Source: JASBZA01 sp964345295
Lineage (GTDB): Bacteria; Bacillota; Clostridia; Saccharofermentanales; Fastidiosipilaceae
Direction: 5' to 3'
Length of the DNA stretch: 32,702 bases
Assembly (NCBI GenBank): GCA_964345295.1
Contig: CAYFQG010000014.1
Coordinates: forward strand, 1 to 32,702
The stretch's first letter is position 1. Each line of letters starts with the position of its first letter. The notes below the pieces were generated by a model that was not told the DNA's origin, made no database searches, and saw only the letters and a program-made list of their open reading frames with translations. Both the position numbers and the translations under genes were made by a program. Of the stretch, positions 8,533-17,413 are shown piece after piece.

Positions 8533-10659
8533 ATGTCGATAGTGAAGATGAAAAAGCTCAAGCTGGTTTTGGCACAAGAAGACCAGATTGACCTACTGAA
8601 TTACCTGCAGGAGAGAGGCATAGCCCATATCGAGGATAACGGCGACCTGGATGCGATTTTACAAGAGCTCCGGATTAGTCTCGTTTACGATCACGACAGA
8701 ATTGCCTTGCAAGATAATAAGGCCTATGTAAGCCGTATGGGTGTTTTGCGTAAACCGCATAGGTCCGGCGAGTCTGCACTTTATTCCGAAGCTGCCTTAG
8801 AGGACCTTATTCAGCAGTCCTTGACCTGGCAGCAACGCATTACGGAAGTGTTGAAGGTCTTGAAACCTTACGATGAGACCAAGAAGCCTTTGTTCACCCT
8901 TAAGCGTGAGACCTCGCTTCAGGATCGCTACATGGAAGAAGAAGACCAGCTCAAGCTCCTGACTTTGGTAGAAGATATAGAAGGTAACCAGGTAGACCAC
9001 CGCCAGGCATTGGAAGAGGAAGCACGTTTGATGGCGCAGCTCCATGCCATTGAAGATTGGAAAGACCTGGCCCTGCCGGAGATGCTGGACAATACGAACT
9101 ATCACAGCACTTTCGGTTATTTCGGATCCGGAGACGAATACGAACAGTTTTTTGCTGCCGTGGCCGAAGCAGATGTGCCTTTGGCCGGTGAAATTTGTTT
9201 TGAACAAGAAGGCAACTTAGCCCTTATCTTAGTTTGGCCTTTCCATTCGGATGTGGAGGCCAAAGACCTTATCAATCGGTCCCACCTAATTCGTTTTCCT
9301 GCCACAAACAAGTGGGAAGAGATAGGGGATTTCAGAAAATCTTATAAGGTGACCCAATCCGGAATTCAGGCCGTGCAAGACAAGGCCGAGTGGATCGAGA
9401 AAGAATTTAAAAACTATGCCGACCATATTCCGGTCTTGCAGCTTTTATACGATGTTTTAGAGGCCGATATTGCCAAGTTAAGGGCTATTTTGAATCTGAC
9501 TCAGACCAGACACCTGACCATTTTGACTTGCTATGTGCCGGCACATTTGACCGATGCGCTGAAAGAGCAGGTTGAAACCCGCTTTAACGCCCTGGTTTTG
9601 GCCGAAGACCCGGTGGAGGGGGAAGATTTACCGCCCACCTTGCTGGACAATCATTCGCTTAATCAGCCTATTGAGTCGACTATCCTTACCTTCAGCCCTC
9701 CCCACTACTACGAAGATACCGATCCTACCTGGGTCATGATGTGGACCTATGCTTTTTTCTTCGGATCGATGCTCAGTGACGTCGGCTACGGACTACTTCT
9801 GGTAATCGGTACACTCTTAGGCCTTTATAAGTTCAAGGCTGAAGGCAACCTCAAGTCCATGCTCCAAGTCTTTATGGTCGGAGGCCTATTCTCCATCGGT
9901 TTCGGTATCCTTTACGGGTCCTTTTTCGGCGGTGTTCTGGGCACTATGTCGCACGACGCCTTTGACTTACCGGTCTTGTGGTTTAACCCTATGGACCAGC
10001 CCCTAGACCTGATGATGTGGTCCATGGTGTTCGGTGTCTTCCACCTTTTTCTGGCCATGGGTATCGATGTGTACAATAAGTTCAGGAAGGGCAATCGTTA
10101 CGATGCTCTCTTCGTGGTGGCGCCCTGGTATCTTATTATCGGAGGCATTATTTTGATGCTGATCGGCGTATCTTGGTCTAAGTACGTCAGCATTGCCGGA
10201 GCGGCGGTTTTGATCTTGATGAGTGTTCGATCGAAGAATCCCTTTAAGAGAATTTTAGGCGGCCTTCTGAGCCTCTATGACGTGACGTCCTGGCTGTCCG
10301 ACATTCTGTCTTATACCAGAATTTTGGCCCTGACTTTGGCCACCAGTGTTATCGCTATGGTAGTAAACCTCATGGCCGACATGATTGGTCTCAAGGGACC
10401 TCAGGCCATCTTTACGATACTGGTGCTTATCGCGGGCCACGCCTTGAATTTGGCCCTATCGACACTGAGTGCTTACGTCCACTCCACCAGGCTCCATTAT
10501 GTGGAGTTCTTCGGTAAGTTTTATGAAGGCGGCGGTCGAAACTACACGCCTTTACAGCTTGACGGCCTTTATACGAAGGTCACGGATAACGCGGATTCTG
10601 TTCTTACGAAAGACAAGGATAAAGTAAAGGCCGAGGCCTCTTCCCGAGTTTTATCGTAA
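8533..10659 (+). CDS. ntpI: V-type ATPase membrane subunit a (NtpI)
   Basis: The stator subunit that forms the ion half-channels against the c-ring. At 708 residues it has the expected two parts: a long soluble N-terminal arm (about 1-390, coiled-coil rich) and a C-terminal membrane domain beginning around the WVMMWTYAFFFGSMLSDVGY segment. The essential arginine is present as Arg596 in SYTRILALTLA, the position that faces the c-ring carboxylate in the family. The final helices include LIAGHALNLALSTLSAYVHS. It is tightly spaced in the operon, 48 bases before ntpK. Confidence 0.93.
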   Translation: MSIVKMKKLKLVLAQEDQIDLLNYLQERGIAHIEDNGDLDAILQELRISLVYDHDRIALQDNKAYVSRMGVLRKPHRSGESALYSEAALEDLIQQSLTWQQRITEVLKVLKPYDETKKPLFTLKRETSLQDRYMEEEDQLKLLTLVEDIEGNQVDHRQALEEEARLMAQLHAIEDWKDLALPEMLDNTNYHSTFGYFGSGDEYEQFFAAVAEADVPLAGEICFEQEGNLALILVWPFHSDVEAKDLINRSHLIRFPATNKWEEIGDFRKSYKVTQSGIQAVQDKAEWIEKEFKNYADHIPVLQLLYDVLEADIAKLRAILNLTQTRHLTILTCYVPAHLTDALKEQVETRFNALVLAEDPVEGEDLPPTLLDNHSLNQPIESTILTFSPPHYYEDTDPTWVMMWTYAFFFGSMLSDVGYGLLLVIGTLLGLYKFKAEGNLKSMLQVFMVGGLFSIGFGILYGSFFGGVLGTMSHDAFDLPVLWFNPMDQPLDLMMWSMVFGVFHLFLAMGIDVYNKFRKGNRYDALFVVAPWYLIIGGIILMLIGVSWSKYVSIAGAAVLILMSVRSKNPFKRILGGLLSLYDVTSWLSDILSYTRILALTLATSVIAMVVNLMADMIGLKGPQAIFTILVLIAGHALNLALSTLSAYVHSTRLHYVEFFGKFYEGGGRNYTPLQLDGLYTKVTDNADSVLTKDKDKVKAEASSRVLS

Positions 10660-10707
10660 GTTGGAATAGATATAATAATTTAGATGCAGTAGAAAGCAGG
10701 AGGAATT

Positions 10708-11196
10708 ATGGTTAAAGAGATTTTTTCAGGTAACACCCTGGCACTTTTAGGCGGCGTCTTATCCGCTATTATCGCAGGTCTGGGGTCGGCTAAGGCTGTT
10801 CGGATGGTGGGTTCTACCGCTGCCGGCATCATGAACGAGAAGCCCGAATTGTTCGGTAAGATGGTTATCTTGCAGGCTCTGCCCGGTACGCAGGGTATTT
10901 ACGGCCTCTTGGTTTGGTTCTTCGTCATGAACTTTGCCGGATTCTTCAACGGTACGGCTAATCTTTCGATTTACCAAGGTTTACTCTATTTCTTAGCCTG
11001 TATCCCCATGGCAGTTGTAGGTTACTTATCTGCAATTCACCAGGCCAAAGTCGCTTGCGACGGTGCGGTGATGGTATCTAAGAACCCCGGCGAACAATCC
11101 AAAGCTATTATTTTAGCCGCCATGGTTGAGACCTACGCTATTTTCGCCCTCTTGGTATCGGTTCTGTCCATTATCATGATTTCCAATTTGGCCTAA
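10708..11196 (+). CDS. ntpK: V-type ATPase rotor-ring subunit c (NtpK), Na+-type
   Basis: A proteolipid of 162 residues with four transmembrane helices in two hairpins, which oligomerises into the c-ring. The ion-carrying Glu is Glu141 in AAMVETYAIF. Aligned with Enterococcus hirae NtpK, the other Na+ ligands are also there: Leu58, Thr61 and Gln62 in LPGTQG, and Gln112 in HQAKVA, matching Leu61, Thr64, Gln65 and Gln110. This makes Na+ the likely coupling ion. Only the second hairpin holds a carboxylate, as in 16-kDa V-type subunits. GGAGG lies before the ATG. Na+ specificity is inferred from residue identity. Confidence 0.95.
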   Translation: MVKEIFSGNTLALLGGVLSAIIAGLGSAKAVRMVGSTAAGIMNEKPELFGKMVILQALPGTQGIYGLLVWFFVMNFAGFFNGTANLSIYQGLLYFLACIPMAVVGYLSAIHQAKVACDGAVMVSKNPGEQSKAIILAAMVETYAIFALLVSVLSIIMISNLA

Positions 11197-11215
11197 TGAC
11201 ATATTGAGGCAAGCT

Positions 11216-11815
11216 ATGGAAGGAACAGACAGGCTAAAAAAACATATCGAGGAAGCGACGAAACGCCAGGTGGAATCGATTCTGTCGGATGCAGAACAGG
11301 AAGCCTATTCGATTTTAGCTCAGGCTCAAGGCGAGGCCATGACCATCCGTCAGGAGAATCAGGCCAGGCAGAAGCGTGAAGCCGAGGTCAGAGAACGCCA
11401 GGCTCAGGCTATGGCGTCTTTGGACAAAAGGAAGCAGACTCTGAGTCAGAAACAAGCACTCATGGAAGCTTCCTTGGCCAAAGTTATGGACAGCCTTGAT
11501 GCTATGAATCCGACCGAACGACAGGAACTTTATAAAAAGTGGCTGGATCGGACTTTAAGCCAAGACCTGAATAATCCGGACTCGGCTCAAAGCATCCTGG
11601 TCGGCAAAAAAGATGAGCCCTGGTTTTCGCAATGGATGGAAGAGACCTATCCTAATGTGGCCAAAATCCACTATACCGACGATTTCTCCGGAGGCTTCAT
11701 CCTGGAATACAAAAGGTCGGTCAGAGATTACAGCTTCCCCGGTCTTTTAGAACAAAATAAGCTGCGCTATCAGGAGATGATGGCGGCGATTTTGTTCGCC
11801 CCGGAGGAGGATTAG
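11216..11815 (+). CDS. ntpE: V-type ATPase subunit E (NtpE)
   Basis: Peripheral-stalk subunit E, partner of the NtpF-type helix. The 199-residue protein has a long charged, Gln/Glu/Ala-rich helix (about 1-90) and a globular C-terminal part with the family-type ending SGGFILEYKRSVRDYSF and a helix after it. An in-frame TTG lies upstream at 11204, but ATG at 11216 is preferred because GAGG at 11206-11209 is 6 bases in front of it. The spacer after ntpK is short, and ntpC starts 2 bases after its stop. Confidence 0.88.
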   Translation: MEGTDRLKKHIEEATKRQVESILSDAEQEAYSILAQAQGEAMTIRQENQARQKREAEVRERQAQAMASLDKRKQTLSQKQALMEASLAKVMDSLDAMNPTERQELYKKWLDRTLSQDLNNPDSAQSILVGKKDEPWFSQWMEETYPNVAKIHYTDDFSGGFILEYKRSVRDYSFPGLLEQNKLRYQEMMAAILFAPEED

Positions 11816-11817
11816 CT

Positions 11818-12978
11818 GTGGGTTTATCGGGCCATAAACATAAGAAAAAAGGTCCAAGACTCTTTGAGCCGAAAGAATTGACCCAGGATATGGATTTCGC
11901 TTCCGTGGTGGGCCGAATCCGCGTGGCGGAAGAGGCTTTCCTGGGACCGGAAGATATCCGTTTCCTGAGCGATAAGTCGGGGACTTACCACGAACGTTTG
12001 GACATCTTGCATCGGGCCGGTTATGAAGGCGAAGGAACCTTTGAGGACGTAATCCTTCGTGATCGAGATAAGCAAGATCGGGTTTTGAGCGGACTGGTGG
12101 GCGATACCAAGCTGGACTTATTTTTGCTCCTGGACTTGGATTATCATAACCTGAAGGCCATCTTGCGCTATCAGAAGCTCGAAGCCATCAGACTCAATGT
12201 CGATACGGCAGGTCTATATGAAGAAGAGACTAGCCAGGAGGGTAAGGCTATAGACCTACCCAAGAGCTTAAGACCTCTTATTCGCTTCACGTCGCCTACG
12301 GATCCTCAGGTCTTGTTTGAATTTATCCTACAGAACATGCGGGAAAGAGAGAATATGGAACCGGAATTAAGGCCCATGTTCCAAGACCACGTTTGTCAGG
12401 TGCTGAACTTAGCCAGAGTCGCGGCCGACTTAAGTCAAGTTGATCTATTGGCTGACCGACTTTATTTTGAAGAGCTGTGGGCATTGACCGAAGATAAGGC
12501 TAACAGGCATATGAAGCCGATTTTGCAAGACTATGTCATGATGCTGGCCGATCAGGCGAATTTTGAATCTTATTTCAGACTTCGTAAATCCAATCGGTCC
12601 AAAGCTTATTTTGAGAAGGTTGTGCTGCCCCACGGCTACATTACATGGGAAGATTTTTCCCGGGCCTACGGCAAGGAAGAGGAGATAGAAGAGCTTTTTT
12701 ATGCCTCTCCTATATCCGAGACATTTGAGTCCTTCCCGCCTTACGAGACAGGCCGGGATATCAGCAATTACGGTCTTAATTCAGACTTGCTCCTTTGTAA
12801 GCTGATTGGGCTCGGTAAGCACGAAAATATGCATGCCGTAGCGGTCATGTCTTACTGGCTGGCTAAGAAAATGGAAAGAAAGAATCTAAGAATATGCCAT
12901 CAGATTTTAAGTAGGAACCTGGACCCCGAGAAGATGCGGGGCATGTTCAGGCCTACTTATCCTGAGATGGGCTTATAG
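11818..12978 (+). CDS. ntpC: V-type ATPase subunit d/C (NtpC)
   Basis: The AC39-type subunit that sits on the c-ring and couples it to the central stalk. It is 386 residues, mostly helical, with recognisable segments such as DYHNLKAILR (about 105-115) and DYVMMLADQANFESYFRLRK. The length is somewhat above E. hirae NtpC (about 330-380 in homologues), partly from a Lys/His-rich N-terminus. It starts at GTG 11818 with GGAGGA 8 bases upstream, 2 bases after ntpE. ntpG follows after 12 bases. The identification comes from fold-level similarity and a fixed position between E and the F-type subunit. Confidence 0.88.
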   Translation: MGLSGHKHKKKGPRLFEPKELTQDMDFASVVGRIRVAEEAFLGPEDIRFLSDKSGTYHERLDILHRAGYEGEGTFEDVILRDRDKQDRVLSGLVGDTKLDLFLLLDLDYHNLKAILRYQKLEAIRLNVDTAGLYEEETSQEGKAIDLPKSLRPLIRFTSPTDPQVLFEFILQNMRERENMEPELRPMFQDHVCQVLNLARVAADLSQVDLLADRLYFEELWALTEDKANRHMKPILQDYVMMLADQANFESYFRLRKSNRSKAYFEKVVLPHGYITWEDFSRAYGKEEEIEELFYASPISETFESFPPYETGRDISNYGLNSDLLLCKLIGLGKHENMHAVAVMSYWLAKKMERKNLRICHQILSRNLDPEKMRGMFRPTYPEMGL

Positions 12979-12990
12979 GAGGGATGACAC

Positions 12991-13371
12991 ATGGCTTATG
13001 AAATAGCGGTAATCGGAGATTTGGCCAGCGTCATTGCTTTCAGAGGCTTAGGCTTTACGGTAGTGACGGTAGATAAAGGCGAAGAAGCTCAGCAGGAACT
13101 CTATCGTCTGATCGACAGCAAAAACTACGCCATCATATATATTACGGAGCCCATGGCCCAGGCCTCGGCTTCTATCTTGGAACGCTACCAAGACCAGGTC
13201 CTGCCGGCTATTATTCCCATACCGGCAGCCTACAATGCAGGCGCTTACGCCCGTACCAATTTACAACGATCTGTCCTCAGAGCGGTCGGTTTTGATGTTT
13301 TGGCCGAATCGGATGAGGTCAGAGAACAGATAAGAGATGATGAAGAGAATGGAGAGACTTATGGCGGATAA
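12991..13371 (+). CDS. ntpG: V-type ATPase subunit F (NtpG)
   Basis: A small central-stalk subunit (126 aa) that binds subunit D and the d/C subunit. It shows the family opening IAVIGDLASVIAFRGLGF, an alternating beta-alpha fold, YAIIYITEP, and LPAIIPIPA in the middle. The C-terminus adds a short acidic tail (about 108-126) not typical of the roughly 100-residue members. GGAGGG lies 7 bases before the ATG. Its 3' end overlaps the start of ntpA by 11 bases, suggesting translational coupling with the catalytic subunit. Confidence 0.9.
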   Translation: MAYEIAVIGDLASVIAFRGLGFTVVTVDKGEEAQQELYRLIDSKNYAIIYITEPMAQASASILERYQDQVLPAIIPIPAAYNAGAYARTNLQRSVLRAVGFDVLAESDEVREQIRDDEENGETYGG

Positions 13372-15145
13372 CAAAGCGACACAGGGTGTGATTAAGTCCA
13401 TAGCAGGTCCCCTCGTGGTGGCCCAAGATATGCGGAACGTCCGTATGTTCGACGTGGTCCGGGTGGGCCATATGGGCCTTACCGGTGAAATAATCGAGAT
13501 GCACGGAGATGAGGCATCTATTCAGGTCTATGAAGAGACGGCCGGCCTTAAGCCGGGCGAGCCGGTTGTGACCACAGAAAACCCCTTGTCCGTGGCCTTG
13601 GGCCCCGGCCTTATCGGGCAGATGTACGACGGTATCCAGAGACCTCTGGAAGATCTTTATGAAATAACCGGTGACCGTATCGGCCGCGGTTCTTCCTCAC
13701 CTGCTTTAAATCAAGAAAAGAAATGGCACTTTGTCCCTACGAAAAAAGTCGGAGACCCGGTCGTTCCCGGTGACATCGTAGGTGAAGTGAAAGAGACTTC
13801 CTCGGTCAACCACCGTATCATGGTGCCCCCTACCATTCGCGGTAACTGGGTGATTAAAGAAATTGCCTCCGAAGGCGATTTCCATGTGGCCGACACGATT
13901 TATACTTTGGAACAAGACGGCAAAACCCAAGACTTCAGTATGGAACACCGCTGGCCTGTGCGTCGTGCCAGACCCCACAAAGGTAAGAAGGCGCCCCACG
14001 AACCGCTCATTACCGGCCAAAGAGTTATCGACACACTCTTCCCCGTGACTAAGGGCGGTACGGCTGCCGTTCCCGGACCTTTTGGTTCCGGCAAGACGGT
14101 TATTCAGCATCAGCTGGCCAAATGGGCCGATGCCGACATCGTGGTTTATATCGGTTGCGGTGAACGCGGTAACGAGATGACCGAGGTTTTGAACCAGTTC
14201 CCTAAACTGACCGACCCCAGAACCGGCAAGTCCATGATGGAACGCACCATCCTTATCGCTAATACATCCGACATGCCCGTTGCGGCACGTGAGGCTTCTA
14301 TTTATACCGGTATTACCATTGCCGAATACTACCGAGACATGGGTTACTCTGTTTCTATCATGGCCGACTCGACCTCACGTTGGGCTGAGGCCTTGCGTGA
14401 AATTTCCGGTCGTCTGGAAGAAATGCCCGGTGAAGAAGGTTACCCCGCTTACTTGGGTTCTCGTTTGGCCCAGTTCTACGAAAGAGCAGGTTATGTTACT
14501 TGTTTGGGCCAAGACAACAGAGAAGGCTTCTTGACCGCCATCGGTGCCGTATCGCCTCCGGGCGGTGACATGTCCGACCCGGTTGTTCAGTCGACATTGC
14601 GTATTGTTAAGGTGTTCTGGCAGCTGGATGCGGCTTTGGCCTATCAGCGGCACTTCCCGGCTATCAACTGGAACTCGTCCTATTCGCTTTATGCCAACGA
14701 CGTGGTGGAGTACTTAAATGATACGATTGACCGGGCCTGGTCTAAAAACCGGACCGAGGCGCTCCGTGTCCTCAATGAAGAATCGCGTTTGGAAGAAATT
14801 GTCCGCTTGGTCGGTATGGATTCTTTGTCTTTTGCTGAAAGACTTACCATGGACGTGGCGCAGGCCATTAGAGAAGACTTCCTCCATCAAAACTCCTATC
14901 ACGAGATTGATACCTACTCTTCTTTGAATAAGCAGTTCTATCTCTTAGACCTCATCATGCACTATTACAAATTGGCCCGGGATAGGGGTAAACGCGGCAT
15001 TACGGTCGACCAGATGCAGGAACTGCCGGTCCGTGAGGCCATCGGCCGTTTCAAGACCGTCGAAGAAGACCGGATCAAAGAACGTTATGAAGAACTTATA
15101 GATGAACTGGATCGGGTCATCCCTAACCTGGAAAGGGAAAGATAA
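13361..15145 (+). CDS. ntpA: V-type ATPase catalytic subunit A (NtpA)
   Basis: The catalytic hexamer subunit that hydrolyses or makes ATP. The P-loop GPFGSGKT is at residues 239-246, followed by IGCGERGNEMTEV, the DSTSRWAEALRE motif and the EGYPAYLGSRLAQFYERAG segment. The long non-homologous region characteristic of subunit A (about residues 115-200) is present, unlike in F-type beta. Start: the frame is open from ATG 13337, but ATG 13361 is preferred because the N-terminus then matches the family (about 590 aa) and GGAGAG lies just in front. This gives 594 residues. It overlaps ntpG and is followed by ntpB one base after its stop. Confidence 0.96.
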   Translation: MADNKATQGVIKSIAGPLVVAQDMRNVRMFDVVRVGHMGLTGEIIEMHGDEASIQVYEETAGLKPGEPVVTTENPLSVALGPGLIGQMYDGIQRPLEDLYEITGDRIGRGSSSPALNQEKKWHFVPTKKVGDPVVPGDIVGEVKETSSVNHRIMVPPTIRGNWVIKEIASEGDFHVADTIYTLEQDGKTQDFSMEHRWPVRRARPHKGKKAPHEPLITGQRVIDTLFPVTKGGTAAVPGPFGSGKTVIQHQLAKWADADIVVYIGCGERGNEMTEVLNQFPKLTDPRTGKSMMERTILIANTSDMPVAAREASIYTGITIAEYYRDMGYSVSIMADSTSRWAEALREISGRLEEMPGEEGYPAYLGSRLAQFYERAGYVTCLGQDNREGFLTAIGAVSPPGGDMSDPVVQSTLRIVKVFWQLDAALAYQRHFPAINWNSSYSLYANDVVEYLNDTIDRAWSKNRTEALRVLNEESRLEEIVRLVGMDSLSFAERLTMDVAQAIREDFLHQNSYHEIDTYSSLNKQFYLLDLIMHYYKLARDRGKRGITVDQMQELPVREAIGRFKTVEEDRIKERYEELIDELDRVIPNLERER

Positions 15146-15146
15146 T

Positions 15147-16526
15147 ATGCAGAAAATATATCGTTCAATAGAAGAAATTTCCGGCCCGCTTATGCTGGTA
15201 GAAGGCGTCGATGATGTCGCCTCTGAAGAGCTGGGTGAGATTGAGCTGGTAAACGGTGAGCGCCGCGCCTGCCGTGTTTTGGAAGTCGACGGTAACAATG
15301 TTATCGTTCAGCTCTTTGATAACTCTATGGGTATCAACTTGGTAGACTCCAGGGTCCGCTTCCTGGGTCACGGTATGCAGATTTCCGTAGCCCCCGACAT
15401 GCTGGGCCGTGTATTCGACGGTATGGGCAAGCCCATTGACGGAGCGCCGGCTATCATCCCTACGGACCGAAGAGACGTAAACGGCCAGGCCATGAACCCG
15501 GTTGCCAGAATTTACCCCAACGAATTTATTCAGACCGGTGTATCGGCCATAGACGGCCTGAACACCCTGGTCCGCGGGCAAAAGCTTCCCATCTTCTCGG
15601 GTTCCGGTTTACCTCATAACCAGTTAGCCGCTCAAATTGCCCGCCAGGCAACCGTTCTGGGTGATGACGAGAAGTTCGCCGTTGTCTTTGCGGCCATGGG
15701 TATTACCTTCGAGGATGCCAACTTCTTTATCCAAGATTTTACCAGGACCGGATCTATTGAAAGAACCGTCCTCTTCTTAAACTTGGCCGACGAACCCCCT
15801 ATCGAGCGTCTGGCCACACCTAAGATGGCCCTTACCACGGCGGAATATTTGGCCTTTGACTTAGACATGCAGGTCTTGGTTATCCTGACCGACATGACCT
15901 ATTACGCCGATGCGCTCCGTGAGGTTTCGGCTGCCCGTAAAGAGGTTCCCGGACGTCGAGGCTACCCCGGTTATCTTTATACGGACTTGGCTACGATTTA
16001 TGAAAGAGCCGGCCGTCTGAGAGGCAAGAAGGGCTCCATTACCCTGATGCCGATTTTGACCATGCCCGATGACGACAAGACCCACCCCGTTCCGGACTTG
16101 ACCGGTTATATTACCGAGGGTCAGATTATTTTGGATCGGTCTTTGAATCAGAAAAATATTCAGCCCCCCATTGATGTTTTGCCGTCCCTGTCGCGTCTGA
16201 AAGACGACGGTATCGGCGAGGGCAAGACCAGAGCCGACCACGCCGACGTCATGAACCAGCTCTTTGCGGCTTACTCCAGAGGTAAGGACGCCAGAGAATT
16301 ATCAACCATCTTGGGTGAATCCGCCCTGTCCGACATCGACAAGATTTATGCGGAGTTTGCGACAGCCTTTGAAGAAAAATATCTGAACCAGTCCTTCTAC
16401 GGTGCCAGAACTATTGAAGAGACCATGGAAATCGGCTGGGAGCTTCTGAGAATCTTACCTAAGGCAGAACTTCGAAGAGTAGACCAGGAATACATCGACC
16501 AATACTACGACGAGAAGAGAGGCTAA
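15147..16526 (+). CDS. ntpB: V-type ATPase non-catalytic subunit B (NtpB)
   Basis: The regulatory subunit that alternates with A in the head ring. It lacks a P-loop; at that place it has the B-type segment FSGSGLPHNQLAAQIARQA. Other B hallmarks are LNLADEPPIERLATPKMALT and the SRLKDDGIGEGKTRADH region. It has 459 residues, the usual length. An in-frame ATG at 15102 lies inside ntpA and would add 15 unrelated residues, so ATG 15147 (after AAGGGAAAG) is chosen. ntpD starts 1 base after its stop. Confidence 0.96.
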   Translation: MQKIYRSIEEISGPLMLVEGVDDVASEELGEIELVNGERRACRVLEVDGNNVIVQLFDNSMGINLVDSRVRFLGHGMQISVAPDMLGRVFDGMGKPIDGAPAIIPTDRRDVNGQAMNPVARIYPNEFIQTGVSAIDGLNTLVRGQKLPIFSGSGLPHNQLAAQIARQATVLGDDEKFAVVFAAMGITFEDANFFIQDFTRTGSIERTVLFLNLADEPPIERLATPKMALTTAEYLAFDLDMQVLVILTDMTYYADALREVSAARKEVPGRRGYPGYLYTDLATIYERAGRLRGKKGSITLMPILTMPDDDKTHPVPDLTGYITEGQIILDRSLNQKNIQPPIDVLPSLSRLKDDGIGEGKTRADHADVMNQLFAAYSRGKDARELSTILGESALSDIDKIYAEFATAFEEKYLNQSFYGARTIEETMEIGWELLRILPKAELRRVDQEYIDQYYDEKRG

Positions 16527-16527
16527 A

Positions 16528-17307
16528 ATGGCTAGGCACGTATCTCCCAACCGCATGGAGCTCATGAACCTTAAGAAGGAGCTCCAGATTGCCCGAAGAG
16601 GCCACAGCTTATTGAAGGATAAGCGTGACGGTCTTATGCAGGCATTCCTGGCTTTAATTGAGGAGACTTTGGCCAAAAGAGAAGAGGTAGACTTACTTCT
16701 GGGCCGAGCCGCCGACGCCATGGCTATAGCGTCTTCCATGATTGAGCCGGAAGTCCTCTTGCAGTCCATGCAATTATCGACTGAGCCTTTGGAAGTCGAA
16801 GTGGAAACGAAGTCTGTAATGGCTGTTCAGATGCCTGAATTTAAGGTTCTCCAGTTAGAGACCATCGAAGAGGAAGAAGAGAAGGACTTCTTAGGTTACG
16901 GTATGGCCCAGACCACGGGTGATATCGACCAGGCCTTCGAATCCTTGTCCAAAGCGTTGGAACCCATGCTGGAATTGGCCAATCTGGAGAAGAAAGTCCA
17001 GGTTATGGCCCATGAGCTGGAAATTACGCGCAGACGCGTTAATTCTTTGGAACATGTCTTAATTCCTGAAATCGAAGAAACCATCTATCAGATTGAGATG
17101 AAGATGGAAGAAAATGAGCGTCAGAACATTGTCCGCCTTATGAAGGTAAAAGACATAATCTTAGAAGAGGAGCGGCAGAAGAAGCTGGCTCAAAGAAAAG
17201 AGCAAAGACTGGAAACTGAACTTGTAGAATCGGAGTCTTTACCAGACTTGGAACAGATGGAAGAAGAAAAAGAAGGCAAGGAAGATAAGGATAAAAATAA
17301 GGACTAG
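16528..17307 (+). CDS. ntpD: V-type ATPase central-stalk subunit D (NtpD) with charged C-terminal tail
   Basis: The central rotor-shaft subunit. Residues 1-60 (RMELMNLKKELQIARRGHSLLKDK as the core) and 145-210 (RRRVNSLEHVLIPEIEETIYQI and ENERQNIVRLMKVKD) form the antiparallel coiled coil that passes through the A3B3 head. E. hirae NtpD ends just after this last motif at about 210 residues; here the protein continues to 259 with about 49 mostly Glu/Lys/Asp/Gln residues. Another acidic run (EEEEE, 114-118) lies in the central domain. It is the last gene of the operon, followed by a strong terminator. Confidence 0.92.
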   Translation: MARHVSPNRMELMNLKKELQIARRGHSLLKDKRDGLMQAFLALIEETLAKREEVDLLLGRAADAMAIASSMIEPEVLLQSMQLSTEPLEVEVETKSVMAVQMPEFKVLQLETIEEEEEKDFLGYGMAQTTGDIDQAFESLSKALEPMLELANLEKKVQVMAHELEITRRRVNSLEHVLIPEIEETIYQIEMKMEENERQNIVRLMKVKDIILEEERQKKLAQRKEQRLETELVESESLPDLEQMEEEKEGKEDKDKNKD

Positions 17308-17350
17308 CGTTCGAAAATTTATTCTTGATCCAGATTTTAAAGACAAAATA

Positions 17351-17381
17351 AAAGCCGGAAGTTTTGACTTCCGGCTTTTTT
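17351..17381 (+). terminator. Intrinsic terminator of the V-ATPase operon
   Basis: A perfect 11-bp stem (AAAGCCGGAAG with CTTCCGGCTTT), a 6-base loop and a T-run to 17381, 44 bases after ntpD. The upstream strand is A-rich, so it may also end fprA transcription coming from the other side. Confidence 0.92.
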
Positions 17382-17413
17382 AGTCTTTACCTATGAGCCG
17401 ATTTCTATCGCTC

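Noticed and set aside
13337..13360. Upstream ATG start for ntpA
   Set aside because: It would add eight residues encoded within ntpG and not found in the family; ATG 13361 has a better-placed GGAGAG.
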